A stretch of 12,447 nucleotides of DNA from an uncultured Actinomycetes bacterium (GCA_903925985.1 CAIYHK010000250.1:1-12447), one strand, 5' to 3'; shown: positions 1-7,852, numbered from the stretch's first letter. Notes: generated by a model from the sequence alone, not told the origin. Numbers and translations: made by a program.

Positions 1-359
<359 letters not shown>

Positions 360-394
360 TATTGCGCCTAACGAAATTATTTGGAGTCTTTTGC

Positions 395-1528
395 TCAGTG
401 CTGAATCGGGTTCGGAGTCTCTTCTCCGAGCTCGAACTTGAGGTACTCCTCGCCGGTGTTCTCCCAGTCCTCGAACTGGATGACGCCGAGATCCTCAAAG
501 CGGTGGCGCAGCCAGGAGTCGTTGCGGTCAAGCAGGCCGAGCTTCTTGCAGTTCGGCACAATCTTGGAGAACAGCATCTGCTGGAAGACCATACGGGTGG
601 GATCCTTCAGCACCATTGGAGCGATTTCCTTTGGCTTCATGCCGAAGTGTTCCCAGACTTCCTGCTGAATGAATCGGTCGCGCATGCGAACTGAGGCCTC
701 GAAAGCGAACTCCTGGCGATCCTTCATCTCAGCGTCGGTCATGCCGTCGTACACCTCTTTGAGGCTGAGAACACCAAAAGCCACGTGACGCGCTTCGTCA
801 CTCATGACGTAACGCAACAGTTGCTTGAGCAGGGGCTCACTGGTGGTTTGATGCATGAATCCGAAGGCTGCAAGCGCGAGGCCCTCGACCATGATCTGCA
901 TTCCGAGATAGGTCATATCCCAGCGGGAGTCCGCCACGATGTCATCAAGGAGCATTCGCAGGTGGGCGTTGATTTGGTACTGGCCTCCGAGCTTGGAGTG
1001 CAGGTACTCAGCGAAAACTTCAACGTGACGTGCTTCGTCAACCACTTGAGTAGCGGCATACATCTTGGCGTCGTACCACGGGACAGTTTCCACGATCTTG
1101 GCGGTACAGATCAATGCGCCCTGCTCGCCGTGAAGGAACTGCGACAGCATCCAACGGCGGCTTTCAATTCCAAACTCGAGCCATTCTTTGTCGCCCCACT
1201 TGGCAATTGGCGTGCCGTCGTAATGGTTGGGGTCAAGACCCGAGCCGAGCACTGCCTGGTCAGCCGTAACAGTTGCTTCGATGTCAACTTCAGTGTTCCA
1301 AGGAAGATCGGTCGTGCCGTTCCACTGGCCGGTCTTTGCCTTCTCGTAGAGCTTGTGCAGCGCTGGGCGCGACTTGCTGTAGTCCCAGCTAAAAACCGAG
1401 TCACAGTTGTTCTTAACAACATGCTCGATCTCATTTACATCGGTGTTAGTGATGGCGAGAATCGCCTCAACATCATTGATGTCATCGCGACCGATGATCT
1501 CTTTGTTTGAGTGTTCGATGATGGTCAT
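395..1528 (-). CDS. Ferritin-like diiron-carboxylate protein, function unknown
   Basis: This is a 377-residue predicted soluble protein with the full ligand set of a four-helix-bundle diiron centre: E135 (in GEQ), E165-A-R-H168, E215 (in VEGLA) and E245-A-R-H248. Two DEARH motifs, at 164-168 and 244-248, are the clearest evidence. The pattern of four Glu and two His in two E...ExxH repeats is that of the ferritin/ribonucleotide reductase R2/diiron oxygenase superfamily. It is much longer than a storage ferritin, so an oxidase, oxygenase or desaturase-like role is more likely than iron storage; the substrate cannot be read from sequence. The start at 1528 is supported by an AGGAG box 6-7 nt upstream. 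It lies 29 bp behind the TetR gene on the same strand, so the two are probably cotranscribed and controlled by that regulator. Confidence 0.85.
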   Translation of the reverse strand: MTIIEHSNKEIIGRDDINDVEAILAITNTDVNEIEHVVKNNCDSVFSWDYSKSRPALHKLYEKAKTGQWNGTTDLPWNTEVDIEATVTADQAVLGSGLDPNHYDGTPIAKWGDKEWLEFGIESRRWMLSQFLHGEQGALICTAKIVETVPWYDAKMYAATQVVDEARHVEVFAEYLHSKLGGQYQINAHLRMLLDDIVADSRWDMTYLGMQIMVEGLALAAFGFMHQTTSEPLLKQLLRYVMSDEARHVAFGVLSLKEVYDGMTDAEMKDRQEFAFEASVRMRDRFIQQEVWEHFGMKPKEIAPMVLKDPTRMVFQQMLFSKIVPNCKKLGLLDRNDSWLRHRFEDLGVIQFEDWENTGEEYLKFELGEETPNPIQH

Positions 1529-1557
1529 AGTTTTCTCCTATTCGCTTTACTACTGAT

Positions 1558-2169
1558 TCACTTCTCGGACTTTGGACTTACTGCAACTTGTATTGGCGAT
1601 GCGATAAATGTGCGGACGAACTTTCTTGTGCTTACCTCATCGGCGATATCCACAATTGGGCTCGGCGCCAGGAAGAAAGAAAGCACGAGTCTCGCTAGAA
1701 CTTCAACTACCCGTACTGCATCTTCACGATCCAGATACTTTTCAACCATCGGTGTCATGAACACTGAAGCAACCCGAATGATGCGCGGCATTCCATCAAC
1801 GGTGAGTTCGGTGAGTGTGACTCCGGGTTCGGTAGCGAGCATTCCTGCTAGGTGGGCGTCATCGCGCAGGCGTTGACCTGCAGAGACAATGATCGCAACG
1901 AGGAGATCTTCAAGATTGTCAGCACCATTGGTGTCACTACGAAGACCTTGAAAGAATTCTTCGAGCTCACGCACACGTAACGCTTCAAATAAAACGTCTT
2001 TCCCACCTGGGAACATTCGATACAACGATGCTCGCGATACACCTGCGATGCTGCAGATGTCTTCAATAGTCACGCGCTCAGAGCCCCACTTTTCGAGGCC
2101 CTCTTTGGCAGCGTCAAGCACACGCTGTTCCGTTGCCCGAAAGTCCCCTACATCCCCTGTGACACCCAT
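1558..2169 (-). CDS. TetR/AcrR-family transcriptional regulator
   Basis: This is a 203-residue helix-turn-helix regulator. The N-terminal DNA-binding domain is typical of TetR: an ATEQRVLDAAKEG helix, then VTIEDICSIAGVSRASLYRMFPGGKDVLFEAL (about residues 31-63), where IAGVSRASLYRMF is the recognition helix-turn-helix. The rest is a variable all-helical ligand-binding domain, so the effector is unknown. The reading frame is open up to 2298, but the upstream part overlaps the promoter and operator and looks non-coding. I chose ATG 2169 because a TAATGT -10 box ends 8 nt before it and no ribosome-binding site is visible, consistent with a leaderless mRNA; ATG 2181 is the alternative. It is followed after 29 bp by the diiron protein gene and is divergent from the ABC importer, so it probably represses itself and the diiron gene. 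Confidence 0.9.
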   Translation of the reverse strand: MGVTGDVGDFRATEQRVLDAAKEGLEKWGSERVTIEDICSIAGVSRASLYRMFPGGKDVLFEALRVRELEEFFQGLRSDTNGADNLEDLLVAIIVSAGQRLRDDAHLAGMLATEPGVTLTELTVDGMPRIIRVASVFMTPMVEKYLDREDAVRVVEVLARLVLSFFLAPSPIVDIADEVSTRKFVRTFIASPIQVAVSPKSEK

Positions 2170-2172
2170 CAC

Positions 2173-2207
2173 GTGAGACATTAAGACACAAAGTGTCTCA
2201 CTGTCAA
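2173..2207 (-). promoter_or_regulatory. TetR-gene promoter overlapped by an inverted-repeat operator
   Basis: Reading leftward there is a consensus TTGACA -35 (2202-2207), an 18-bp spacer and TAATGT (-10, 2178-2183), with the predicted transcript start at or next to ATG 2169. Overlapping it is a perfect inverted repeat, GTGAGACA (2173-2180) and TGTCTCAC (2194-2201) with a 13-bp centre. A second, nested repeat, AGACAC (2184-2189) AAA GTGTCT (2193-2198), lies inside it. The arms cover the spacer and the -10 box, which is the expected layout for autorepression by a TetR dimer or pair of dimers. The sequence symmetry is certain; the identity of the bound protein is inferred from position. Confidence 0.7.
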
Positions 2208-2219
2208 CACCCACCGGGA

Positions 2220-2248
2220 TTGGGCTCGGCTCAGGAAAAAGGTAACTT
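2220..2248 (+). promoter_or_regulatory. Candidate promoter of the ABC importer operon
   Basis: TTGGGC (2220-2225) and TAACTT (2243-2248) are separated by 17 bp and would give a leader of roughly 40-45 nt before ATG 2298, which has a GAAAGGA ribosome-binding site (2284-2290). Only the TTG of the -35 matches consensus well. The TetR inverted repeat ends about 20 bp upstream of this -35, so the regulator could also affect this direction, but the site is not placed for classic steric repression. Confidence 0.35.
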
Positions 2249-2297
2249 TCTGGTCGGGTTTTCAGTTGAAGCCCACCGCCACCGAAAGGAACCACCA

Positions 2298-3170
2298 ATG
2301 CGTCGACTCGCAGTCATTTTTGCGGCCGCTTCATCCCTTGCTCTCTTCGCATGCAGCGATGACAGCGACTCAGATACCACAACCACCGAGGCCTCAAGCG
2401 AGGCCGGCGCGGGCAACGAGTGCACCTCCGGCAAGACACTGGAAGACGGTGTTCTCACGATTGCTACTGGTAATCCTGCTTACTCTCCTTGGGTGATTGA
2501 CGATGCGCCCGAGAACAAGGAAGGTTTCGAAGCCGCTGTTGCTTACGCCGTTGCCGAGGAACTCGGCTTCTCTGATGCGAATGTGAAGTGGGTGCGTACT
2601 TCTTTTGATGAAGCAATCCAGCCAGGAGCGAAGAACTTCGACTTCAACTTGCAGCAGTATTCAATTACTGACGAGCGCAAGGAAACAGTTTCATTCAGCG
2701 ATCCGTACTACACGACCAATCAGGCAATGGTGGGCCTCTCAGACTCCGCCGCTGCTGGAGCAAGCTCGCTTGCAGACCTGAAGAGCATCAAGTTTGGCGC
2801 CCAGACAGGCACCACCAGTCTTGACTTCATCAGCGAAGTCATTCAACCCGAGACCGAGCCATATGTTTATGACGACAACGCTGCCGCTAAGGCCGCACTC
2901 GAGGCAGGACAGGTAGACGCAATCGTTGTTGACCTACCAACCGCGTTCTATATCTCTGCTGTTGAGATCGAGGGTTCCTCGGTTATCGGACAATTCCCGG
3001 CTGGCTTGAGTGGTGAAGCCGACGAGTTTGGTTTGGTGTTTGACCTCGACAACCCACTCGTGGACTGTGTAAACACTGCACTCGCCACGCTTAAGGACGA
3101 CGGCACGCTGGCCGCAATCGAGGGCACTTGGCTCGCCGATGAAACCGGCGCACCCGTAGTCTCGGAGTAG
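2298..3170 (+). CDS. Amino-acid ABC transporter substrate-binding lipoprotein
   Basis: This is a 290-residue extracytoplasmic binding protein that captures the substrate for the importer encoded by the next two genes. The N-terminus is a lipoprotein signal: MRR, a hydrophobic stretch, then LFAC with the lipid-modified Cys at residue 19. An Asp/Ser/Thr-rich flexible tether (about residues 20-40) follows. The rest fits the periplasmic-binding-protein family 3 fold (polar amino acids): FDFNLQQYSITDERKETVSFSDPYY is the conserved hinge/ligand-binding stretch, with GAQTGTTSLDF and VDAIVVDLPTAFY downstream. The start at 2298 is fixed by the signal peptide and by an AAAGGA box 7 nt upstream; the frame is open further upstream into the operator, but that part is not signal-like. 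It ends in TAG, whose G is the first base of the permease GTG. The substrate is probably a polar amino acid; which one is not clear. Confidence 0.9.
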   Translation: MRRLAVIFAAASSLALFACSDDSDSDTTTTEASSEAGAGNECTSGKTLEDGVLTIATGNPAYSPWVIDDAPENKEGFEAAVAYAVAEELGFSDANVKWVRTSFDEAIQPGAKNFDFNLQQYSITDERKETVSFSDPYYTTNQAMVGLSDSAAAGASSLADLKSIKFGAQTGTTSLDFISEVIQPETEPYVYDDNAAAKAALEAGQVDAIVVDLPTAFYISAVEIEGSSVIGQFPAGLSGEADEFGLVFDLDNPLVDCVNTALATLKDDGTLAAIEGTWLADETGAPVVSE

Positions 3171-4006
3171 TGACCGCACAACTCTCAAAACGCGCTCGGT
3201 ATGAACGAGCGCGAAAACGGAAAAGCTTGGTGATAGCCACGGTGAGCACACTCGCCGTGGCTATCACTTTGATCGTTGCGATTCCGAAAATGCCCCGCTG
3301 GGATCGGGTGAAGAAATCATTCTTCAACGGCGAGGTACTCGGCGAAACATTCCCGAAGCTGCTTGATGCATTCGTTTTGGATATCAAGATTTTTCTGTGG
3401 TCAGTGCCGATCATTCTTTTCATCGCGATGCTGGTGGCAGTCACTCGCAACAGCCGCTCGCCCGCACTTTTTCCGCTACGGATCTTGGCGGTTGTCTATG
3501 TCGATGTAATGCGTGGTGTTCCGGTTTTGCTCTGGATTTACCTGATTGGATTCGGCGTACCCGGGCTTGGCCTTGAGCGCCCGTGGAACAGCCCGCTTTT
3601 GTGGGGAACCGTGGCACTCGTTCTCACTTATGCCACGTATGTATCTGAGGTTTTTAGAGCCGGTATTGAAAGCGTGCATGAAAGCCAACGCGCTGCCGCA
3701 CGCTCACTCGGGCTATCCAATGCCCAGACGATGCGCCACGTAGTTCTCCCCCAGGCCGTGCGACGCGTCATCCCGCCACTGATGAACGACATGGTCAGCC
3801 TGCAAAAAGATGTCGCACTGGTAAGTCTCATCGGGCCAATTGAAATTTTGCGCCAAGCAGGAATCGACAAGTCAAAGTTTGCGAGCTTTACCCCATATGT
3901 TGGCGCAGCCATCATCTTTCTCGCGATCACAATTCCAATGACCCGCACTACCGACTGGCTGCTTGAACGCGAACGTCGCCGCACATCTGGAACAAGAGTC
4001 TCGTGA
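3170..4006 (+). CDS. Amino-acid ABC transporter permease
   Basis: This is a 278-residue inner-membrane permease of the HisM/GlnP type. A basic N-terminal segment (RARYERARKRK) is followed by hydrophobic segments near residues 19-38, 70-92, 103-130, 142-158 and 243-258. The cytoplasmic EAA-type coupling loop, which contacts the ATPase, is at about 160-200, with QRAAARSLGLSNAQTMRHVVLPQA as its core. LPQAVRRVIPPLMNDMVSLQKDVALVSLIG follows, as expected for the family. The GTG start at 3170 shares one base with the lipoprotein TAG stop, and the TGA stop overlaps the ATPase GTG by four bases, so the three genes are likely translationally coupled. No second permease gene is present, so the channel is presumably a homodimer. 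The first 100 nt of the gene carry two strong hairpins, listed separately. Confidence 0.92.
   Translation: MTAQLSKRARYERARKRKSLVIATVSTLAVAITLIVAIPKMPRWDRVKKSFFNGEVLGETFPKLLDAFVLDIKIFLWSVPIILFIAMLVAVTRNSRSPALFPLRILAVVYVDVMRGVPVLLWIYLIGFGVPGLGLERPWNSPLLWGTVALVLTYATYVSEVFRAGIESVHESQRAAARSLGLSNAQTMRHVVLPQAVRRVIPPLMNDMVSLQKDVALVSLIGPIEILRQAGIDKSKFASFTPYVGAAIIFLAITIPMTRTTDWLLERERRRTSGTRVS
3191..3213 (+). repeat. Hairpin 1 in the 5' coding region of the permease
   Basis: CGCGCTCG (3191-3198) and CGAGCGCG (3206-3213) form a perfect 8-bp stem around the 7-nt loop GTATGAA, flanked by A-rich single strands on both sides. It begins 21 nt into the permease gene and 21 nt after the lipoprotein stop. It encodes the Arg-rich RARYERAR segment, so part of the symmetry could come from repeated Arg/Glu codons. 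Confidence 0.6.
3230..3267 (+). repeat. Hairpin 2 in the 5' coding region of the permease
   Basis: GTGATAGCCACGG (3230-3242) is perfectly repeated in inverted form at 3255-3267. The inner bases extend the stem by a U-G wobble plus GAG/CTC, giving a near-perfect 17-bp stem closed by the 4-nt loop CACA. It lies 60-98 nt into the permease gene, over codons of the first membrane segment. The right arm is followed by only three T, so it is not a classical terminator. Position right after the lipoprotein stop suggests a role in protecting the upstream mRNA or in limiting permease translation; this role is inferred. Confidence 0.75.
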
Positions 4007-4746
4007 ACACGCAGAGTTTGATCTCGATGCAGAAGGTTGTTAAGAGCTTTGGCGCCAACACGGTCCTAAATGCATTGGACCTAGACATCGCCAAAGGTGA
4101 GATCGTGTCGCTCATTGGGCCAAGTGGCTCGGGGAAAAGCACGTTGTTGCGATGCATCAACCTGCTTGAGCCAATTGATGATGGTGAGATTTGGTTTGGT
4201 GGAATTGATATTTCAGTGCCCGGCTATGACCCCAACCCAGTTCGGCGCCGAATCGGAATGGTGTTTCAGTCGTACAACTTGTTTCCCCATATGTCCGTAA
4301 TGGAGAACATTTGCCTTGCACCGGTGCGGGTGCTGGGTCGCAAAGCAAATGACACCAAGGCCCAAGCGCTTGCCCTTCTTGAGCAGTTTGGATTGGCCGA
4401 CAAAGCGAAGTCCTACCCTGATCAGCTCTCCGGTGGACAACAACAGCGCGTAGCAATTGTGCGCGCACTAACAATCGAGCCCGAAGTGTTGCTATTAGAT
4501 GAGATCACAAGTGCCTTAGACCCTGAACTTGTTGGAGAAGTGTTAGATGCGGTTCGTAACCTTCGTAATACGGGCATGACCGTGGTGCTTGCAACTCACG
4601 AGATGTCTTTTGCGCGCGAGATCTCCGACACCGTTTGCATGCTTGATGGCGGGGTCATCATTGAAAAGGGCTCGCCTGAATCAATTTTCACCAACGCAAC
4701 TAATCCACGAACCCGTCAATTCCTAAGCCGAGTAAATAGCCGCTGA
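4003..4746 (+). CDS. Amino-acid ABC transporter ATP-binding protein
   Basis: This is a 247-residue ATPase that powers the importer from the cytoplasmic face, of the GlnQ/HisP type. All nucleotide-binding motifs are intact: Walker A GPSGSGKST at 39-47, Q-loop VFQSYNLFPHMSV with Q89, signature LSGGQQQR at 142-149, Walker B VLLLDE at 162-167 with catalytic E167, and the switch His in THE at 199. Length is normal for the family. The GTG start overlaps the permease TGA stop by 4 nt (GTGA), typical of translational coupling; an in-frame ATG at 4027 is the alternative and would still leave the fold complete. It ends in TGA only 8 bp from the stop of the convergent ligase gene, so there is no room for a private terminator. 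Confidence 0.95.
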   Translation: MNTQSLISMQKVVKSFGANTVLNALDLDIAKGEIVSLIGPSGSGKSTLLRCINLLEPIDDGEIWFGGIDISVPGYDPNPVRRRIGMVFQSYNLFPHMSVMENICLAPVRVLGRKANDTKAQALALLEQFGLADKAKSYPDQLSGGQQQRVAIVRALTIEPEVLLLDEITSALDPELVGEVLDAVRNLRNTGMTVVLATHEMSFAREISDTVCMLDGGVIIEKGSPESIFTNATNPRTRQFLSRVNSR

Positions 4747-4754
4747 ACTAACCC

Positions 4755-6383
4755 CTATGAGGGCAACTTGTAGTCGGCGAATTGCTCGCGCAAAGTCTTT
4801 TTCGAGAACTTACCGACACTGGTCTTTGGCACTTCATCAATGAACACCACGTCGTCGGGCATCTGCCACTTGGCCAGACTCGGTGCAATGTGATCCAACA
4901 CTTCTTGTTTGGTTAGCGATTCTCCATCGCGCACCACCACGCAGGCCAGTGGACGTTCACCCCAACGCTCGTGCACTACACCGATAACGGCTGCTTCTTT
5001 CACTTTCGGGTGTCCCATCAATTCATTTTCAATTTCAACTGAAGAAATCCATTCACCACCCGACTTGATTAGGTCTTTCGTGCGGTCCACCAAACGAATG
5101 CGGCCTTTAGGGTCCACCACGGCAACGTCACCAGTGCGGAGCCAACCGTCTTCGGTGAAGCTCTCTGACGCACGGTCATCGTTGTAGTAATTCGCCGCAA
5201 TCCATGGCCCAGCACATTGGAGATCTCCAGAGGTCTCACCATCCCATGGCACCGGCGTGTTGGATTCGGGCACCATGACGCGAGCTTCTACCCCGAATGC
5301 GATTTGGCCCACGGTTGTGCGTAGTTCTGCTTGCTCTTCCACCGAGAGTTGGCTGTCAGCTTCGGACATGAAGCAAACCGACGCGATTGGGCTTGTTTCG
5401 GTCATTCCCCATGCCTGCGTGATCGGAAGGCCAACTTGTTCCCGATAGCCCTCGCTCAGCGCCTTAGGTACAGCAGAGCCACCACAAGGAATGGACCGCA
5501 GCGCAGAGGTGTCACGACCTTTCAATTCAGGGAGAACCTGCATCCAAATTGTTGGCACACCGGCAGCAACAGTGACCTTTTCATTCACAATCAGGTCAGC
5601 AAGTGCAGGCCCACTCAAGTTCGCTCCAGGCATGACGAGAGTGGAGCCAGCCGCAACTCCCGCATATGCGAGCCCCCATGCATTGGCATGGAACATCGGC
5701 ACTACAGGAAGAATCACGTCGCTTTCACGCGCACCGAGACTGTCAACGGTCATTGCACCCATCGTGTGCAAGAAACACGACCGATGACTGTAAACAACCC
5801 CCTTTGGATTGCCGGTCGTGCCAGATGTGTAGCACATGGCAGCCGCACGATTCTCGTCCTCGACTTTGAACTCCACGGGCTTTGCACGCGCCAAGAGTTC
5901 CTCGTAGTCATGAACCTGAACACCTGGCCATTCCGGAAGTGGTTTGCCATCACCGGTGTCATCCATCACCACAAGATGTTTCACGCACCCAAATGTTGGG
6001 AACAATGGTGAAAGCAGACCCAGAAGTGATTTATCAATGAAGATCACTTCATCATTTGCGTGGTTCACGATGTAAGTGAGCTGTTCGGGGAAGAGTCTGA
6101 TGTTGAGTGTGTGCAACACGCGTCCAGTGCACGGTGCGGCGAAGTAGAGCTCTAAGTGTCGCGAGGTATTCCAGGCAAAGGTTGCTACGCGGCCGTCAGC
6201 TGAGATACCAAGATCATCCAACACGCCACCGAGGCGGCGGGTGCGGTCTGCCCACTCACCATAAGTGATCCGGTGCATTCCAGTTGGATACGAAGTGACC
6301 ACCTGCTTATCGCGGTGGTAAAGCTCGCCACGCCCGAATACGTGTACCAACGTGAGCGGATAATCCTGCATTAATCCCTGCAT
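4755..6383 (-). CDS. Acyl-CoA ligase of the AlkK/DmdB-like ANL family
   Basis: This is a 542-residue ATP-dependent acid-CoA ligase. It forms an acyl-AMP and then the CoA thioester, in the cytoplasm. Motifs in order: P-loop YTSGTTGNPKG (185-195), VPMFHANAWG (228-237), QAWGMTETSP (323-332), WLRTGD (414-419), RTKDLIKSGGEWISSVEIE (434-452) and the C-terminal PKTSVGKFSKK (519-529) with the adenylation Lys at 525. Length and the LFPEQLTYIVNHA stretch (97-109) resemble medium-chain acyl-CoA synthetases (AlkK) and the methylmercaptopropionate-CoA ligase DmdB. Substrate choice cannot be settled from sequence, and no other fatty-acid or DMSP genes are nearby. The start at 6383 has an AGAGGA box 5 nt upstream. 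It ends in TAG at 4755-4757 after an ordinary C-terminus, which shows TAG works as a stop here. Confidence 0.9.
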   Translation of the reverse strand: MQGLMQDYPLTLVHVFGRGELYHRDKQVVTSYPTGMHRITYGEWADRTRRLGGVLDDLGISADGRVATFAWNTSRHLELYFAAPCTGRVLHTLNIRLFPEQLTYIVNHANDEVIFIDKSLLGLLSPLFPTFGCVKHLVVMDDTGDGKPLPEWPGVQVHDYEELLARAKPVEFKVEDENRAAAMCYTSGTTGNPKGVVYSHRSCFLHTMGAMTVDSLGARESDVILPVVPMFHANAWGLAYAGVAAGSTLVMPGANLSGPALADLIVNEKVTVAAGVPTIWMQVLPELKGRDTSALRSIPCGGSAVPKALSEGYREQVGLPITQAWGMTETSPIASVCFMSEADSQLSVEEQAELRTTVGQIAFGVEARVMVPESNTPVPWDGETSGDLQCAGPWIAANYYNDDRASESFTEDGWLRTGDVAVVDPKGRIRLVDRTKDLIKSGGEWISSVEIENELMGHPKVKEAAVIGVVHERWGERPLACVVVRDGESLTKQEVLDHIAPSLAKWQMPDDVVFIDEVPKTSVGKFSKKTLREQFADYKLPS

Positions 6384-6426
6384 CTCAATCCTCTTTCCTG
6401 ACCCCTAAAGCGCCATCTCGGTGAAC

Positions 6427-6432
6427 TAGTTT
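6427..6432 (+). promoter_or_regulatory. Candidate -10 box for a leaderless DedA-like transcript
   Basis: TAGTTT sits six bases before the GTG at 6439, with no ribosome-binding site between. This is the spacing expected for a leaderless actinobacterial transcript. No matching -35 was found, so the call rests on position and the TANNNT pattern alone. Confidence 0.35.
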
Positions 6433-6438
6433 GCCTGC

Positions 6439-7083
6439 GTGCGTCGCGTGGTTCTAGCCCTCACCTCGGTGTTATTTATCTCGGGAACTCTAGGCTCAAA
6501 TATCGGACCCGCACTTGTGGACGACCATCCGTTGGCGGTCCTGATCCTCTCCTCGCGGAACCGCAACTTATTTGGCTCCGTGCCATACATCGATCTTCCC
6601 GTGTATGCAGTTGTTGGATTCCTGCGAATTCTTCTTGCAGCCACAGCCCTCTACTTCGTGGGTCGCTGGTATGGCGACCGAACCGTGACCTGGGTTGAAA
6701 ACAACGTCGGCGAGCCACCGGTCATTTACAAGTGGATGGAGCGGGCAGTGGACCGTGCGGGCTGGCTTGCGGTTTACCTGATGCCGGGCTCAAACGTGGT
6801 GTGCTTGCTGGTTGGGCACCGCAAAATGTCACCGCGCACATTCTTTGCTTGTGTAATTCCGGGCATTATCACGAAACTCACGATTCTCTGGATCGGTGGA
6901 CGCATCTTCGAAGATCAGGTGCGCTCGTTCCTTAACTGGATCGAGGATTATCAGTGGTGGGTGGTGGCTGGCTTGTTTGCACTCAGTGCATTGCAGGTGC
7001 GAAAGCGCAACCCGATTCCACCCGAAACTCTTGAAACAGACGTGAACATTCACGATGCGGGACACCCGCACACTCACGACTAA
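6439..7083 (+). CDS. Small integral membrane protein, DedA/VTT-like
   Basis: This is a 214-residue membrane protein with hydrophobic segments at about 3-18, 53-75, 108-125, 134-153 and 172-186. The arrangement resembles DedA-family (VTT-domain) proteins, implicated in lipid-carrier flipping and membrane homeostasis: a polar re-entrant-like stretch with prolines, then AVYLMPGSNVVCLLVGHRKMSPRTFF (111-136), which recalls the conserved R/P-G...G...M...F motif. The canonical basic residue before that P-G is replaced by Met here, so this may be a divergent branch. The C-terminal tail is soluble and ends in a His-rich stretch (HDAGHPHTHD). The start is GTG 6439, because TAG lies in frame just upstream (6427-6429); the GTG at 6448 is the alternative. 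Its TAA stop directly abuts the dapB stop. Confidence 0.6.
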   Translation: MRRVVLALTSVLFISGTLGSNIGPALVDDHPLAVLILSSRNRNLFGSVPYIDLPVYAVVGFLRILLAATALYFVGRWYGDRTVTWVENNVGEPPVIYKWMERAVDRAGWLAVYLMPGSNVVCLLVGHRKMSPRTFFACVIPGIITKLTILWIGGRIFEDQVRSFLNWIEDYQWWVVAGLFALSALQVRKRNPIPPETLETDVNIHDAGHPHTHD

Positions 7084-7845
7084 TCAGAGAAAAGCGTCGA
7101 GTCCAATCGTTAGACCTTTATGGTCAGCGATCTTTTTACAGGCCAGCACCACTCCTGGCATAAACGACGAGCGATCATACGAATCGTGGCGGATGGAGAG
7201 TGTTTGGCCAGCGGTGCCGAGAATGACTTCTTGGTGTGCGGTCATCCCGCGCATACGAACTGCATGCACGCGAATATCAGCTGGGCCTTTGCCCCCACGT
7301 GCACCTTCGGCCACCACAGTCTTGGTGGGATCCGGTGCCCAATCCGAACTCGCCGCAGCCATCCGCTTCGCGGTTGCCATTGCGGTGCCAGACGGCGCAT
7401 CAGCCTTCGCGTCGTGATGGAATTCAATGATCTCAGCAGTTTCAAAATAGGGCGCAGCTTGTTCTGCAAACTTCATCATCAGTACTGCACCGATAGCAAA
7501 ATTCGCGGCGATCAAACAGTTACTTGATTGAAACTGTGACTCGATCTGTTCCAGATCCGCATCACTAAATCCCGTGGTGCCTACCACTGCATGCACACCG
7601 TGCAACGCGAGCCAAGACAGATTCACACGCGCTGCTTCAAGGACCGTGAAGTCCACAGCAACATGAGCTCCCGAATCAGCAATGGCTTTCAGATCAGCCT
7701 GAATTTCAACCCCGTTGACCACTTCGCCGACAGCGTGCGGATCCACCGCAGCCACGAGCAAAAGATCGGGGTCTGCCGCGACGGCGTCACACACCGTGCG
7801 ACCCATGCGACCACCAGCTCCGATTACAGCGACTTTGATTGCCAT
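7084..7845 (-). CDS. dapB: 4-hydroxy-tetrahydrodipicolinate reductase DapB
   Basis: This is a 253-residue enzyme that reduces the DapA product with NAD(P)H to tetrahydrodipicolinate in the diaminopimelate/lysine pathway. The Rossmann nucleotide loop GAGGRMG is at 9-15, VVGTTGF at 87-93 and ANFAIGA at 114-120. The catalytic segment EFHHDAKADAPSGTA is at 141-155, with the general acid/base His (143/144) and Lys147. Length is normal. The start ATG 7845 has no ribosome-binding site but a TAACTT box 7 nt upstream, suggesting its own leaderless transcript in addition to possible readthrough from pnp, whose frame ends 60 bp upstream. Many actinobacteria have an M16 peptidase gene between pnp and dapB; here there is none. 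The stop codon is immediately adjacent to that of the convergent membrane-protein gene. Confidence 0.97.
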   Translation of the reverse strand: MAIKVAVIGAGGRMGRTVCDAVAADPDLLLVAAVDPHAVGEVVNGVEIQADLKAIADSGAHVAVDFTVLEAARVNLSWLALHGVHAVVGTTGFSDADLEQIESQFQSSNCLIAANFAIGAVLMMKFAEQAAPYFETAEIIEFHHDAKADAPSGTAMATAKRMAAASSDWAPDPTKTVVAEGARGGKGPADIRVHAVRMRGMTAHQEVILGTAGQTLSIRHDSYDRSSFMPGVVLACKKIADHKGLTIGLDAFL

Positions 7846-7852
7846 GAATGCG

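Noticed and set aside
785..1510. Long plus-strand open frame (241 codons) opposite the diiron gene
   Set aside because: It is antisense to a gene with complete diiron motifs and a strong ribosome-binding site; its translation shows no recognisable domain.
2170..2298. Longer TetR protein starting at ATG 2298
   Set aside because: The extra 43 codons cover a consensus promoter and operator and the leader of the divergent gene, and do not resemble TetR N-termini.
4744..4760. Bidirectional terminator between the ATPase and ligase genes
   Set aside because: The two stop codons are only 8 bp apart and I saw no stem-loop with a T-run on either side.
5331..6011. Plus-strand open frame (226 codons) opposite the acyl-CoA ligase
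   Set aside because: The opposite strand has all ANL-family motifs; this frame gives a Cys/His/Arg-rich product without any domain.
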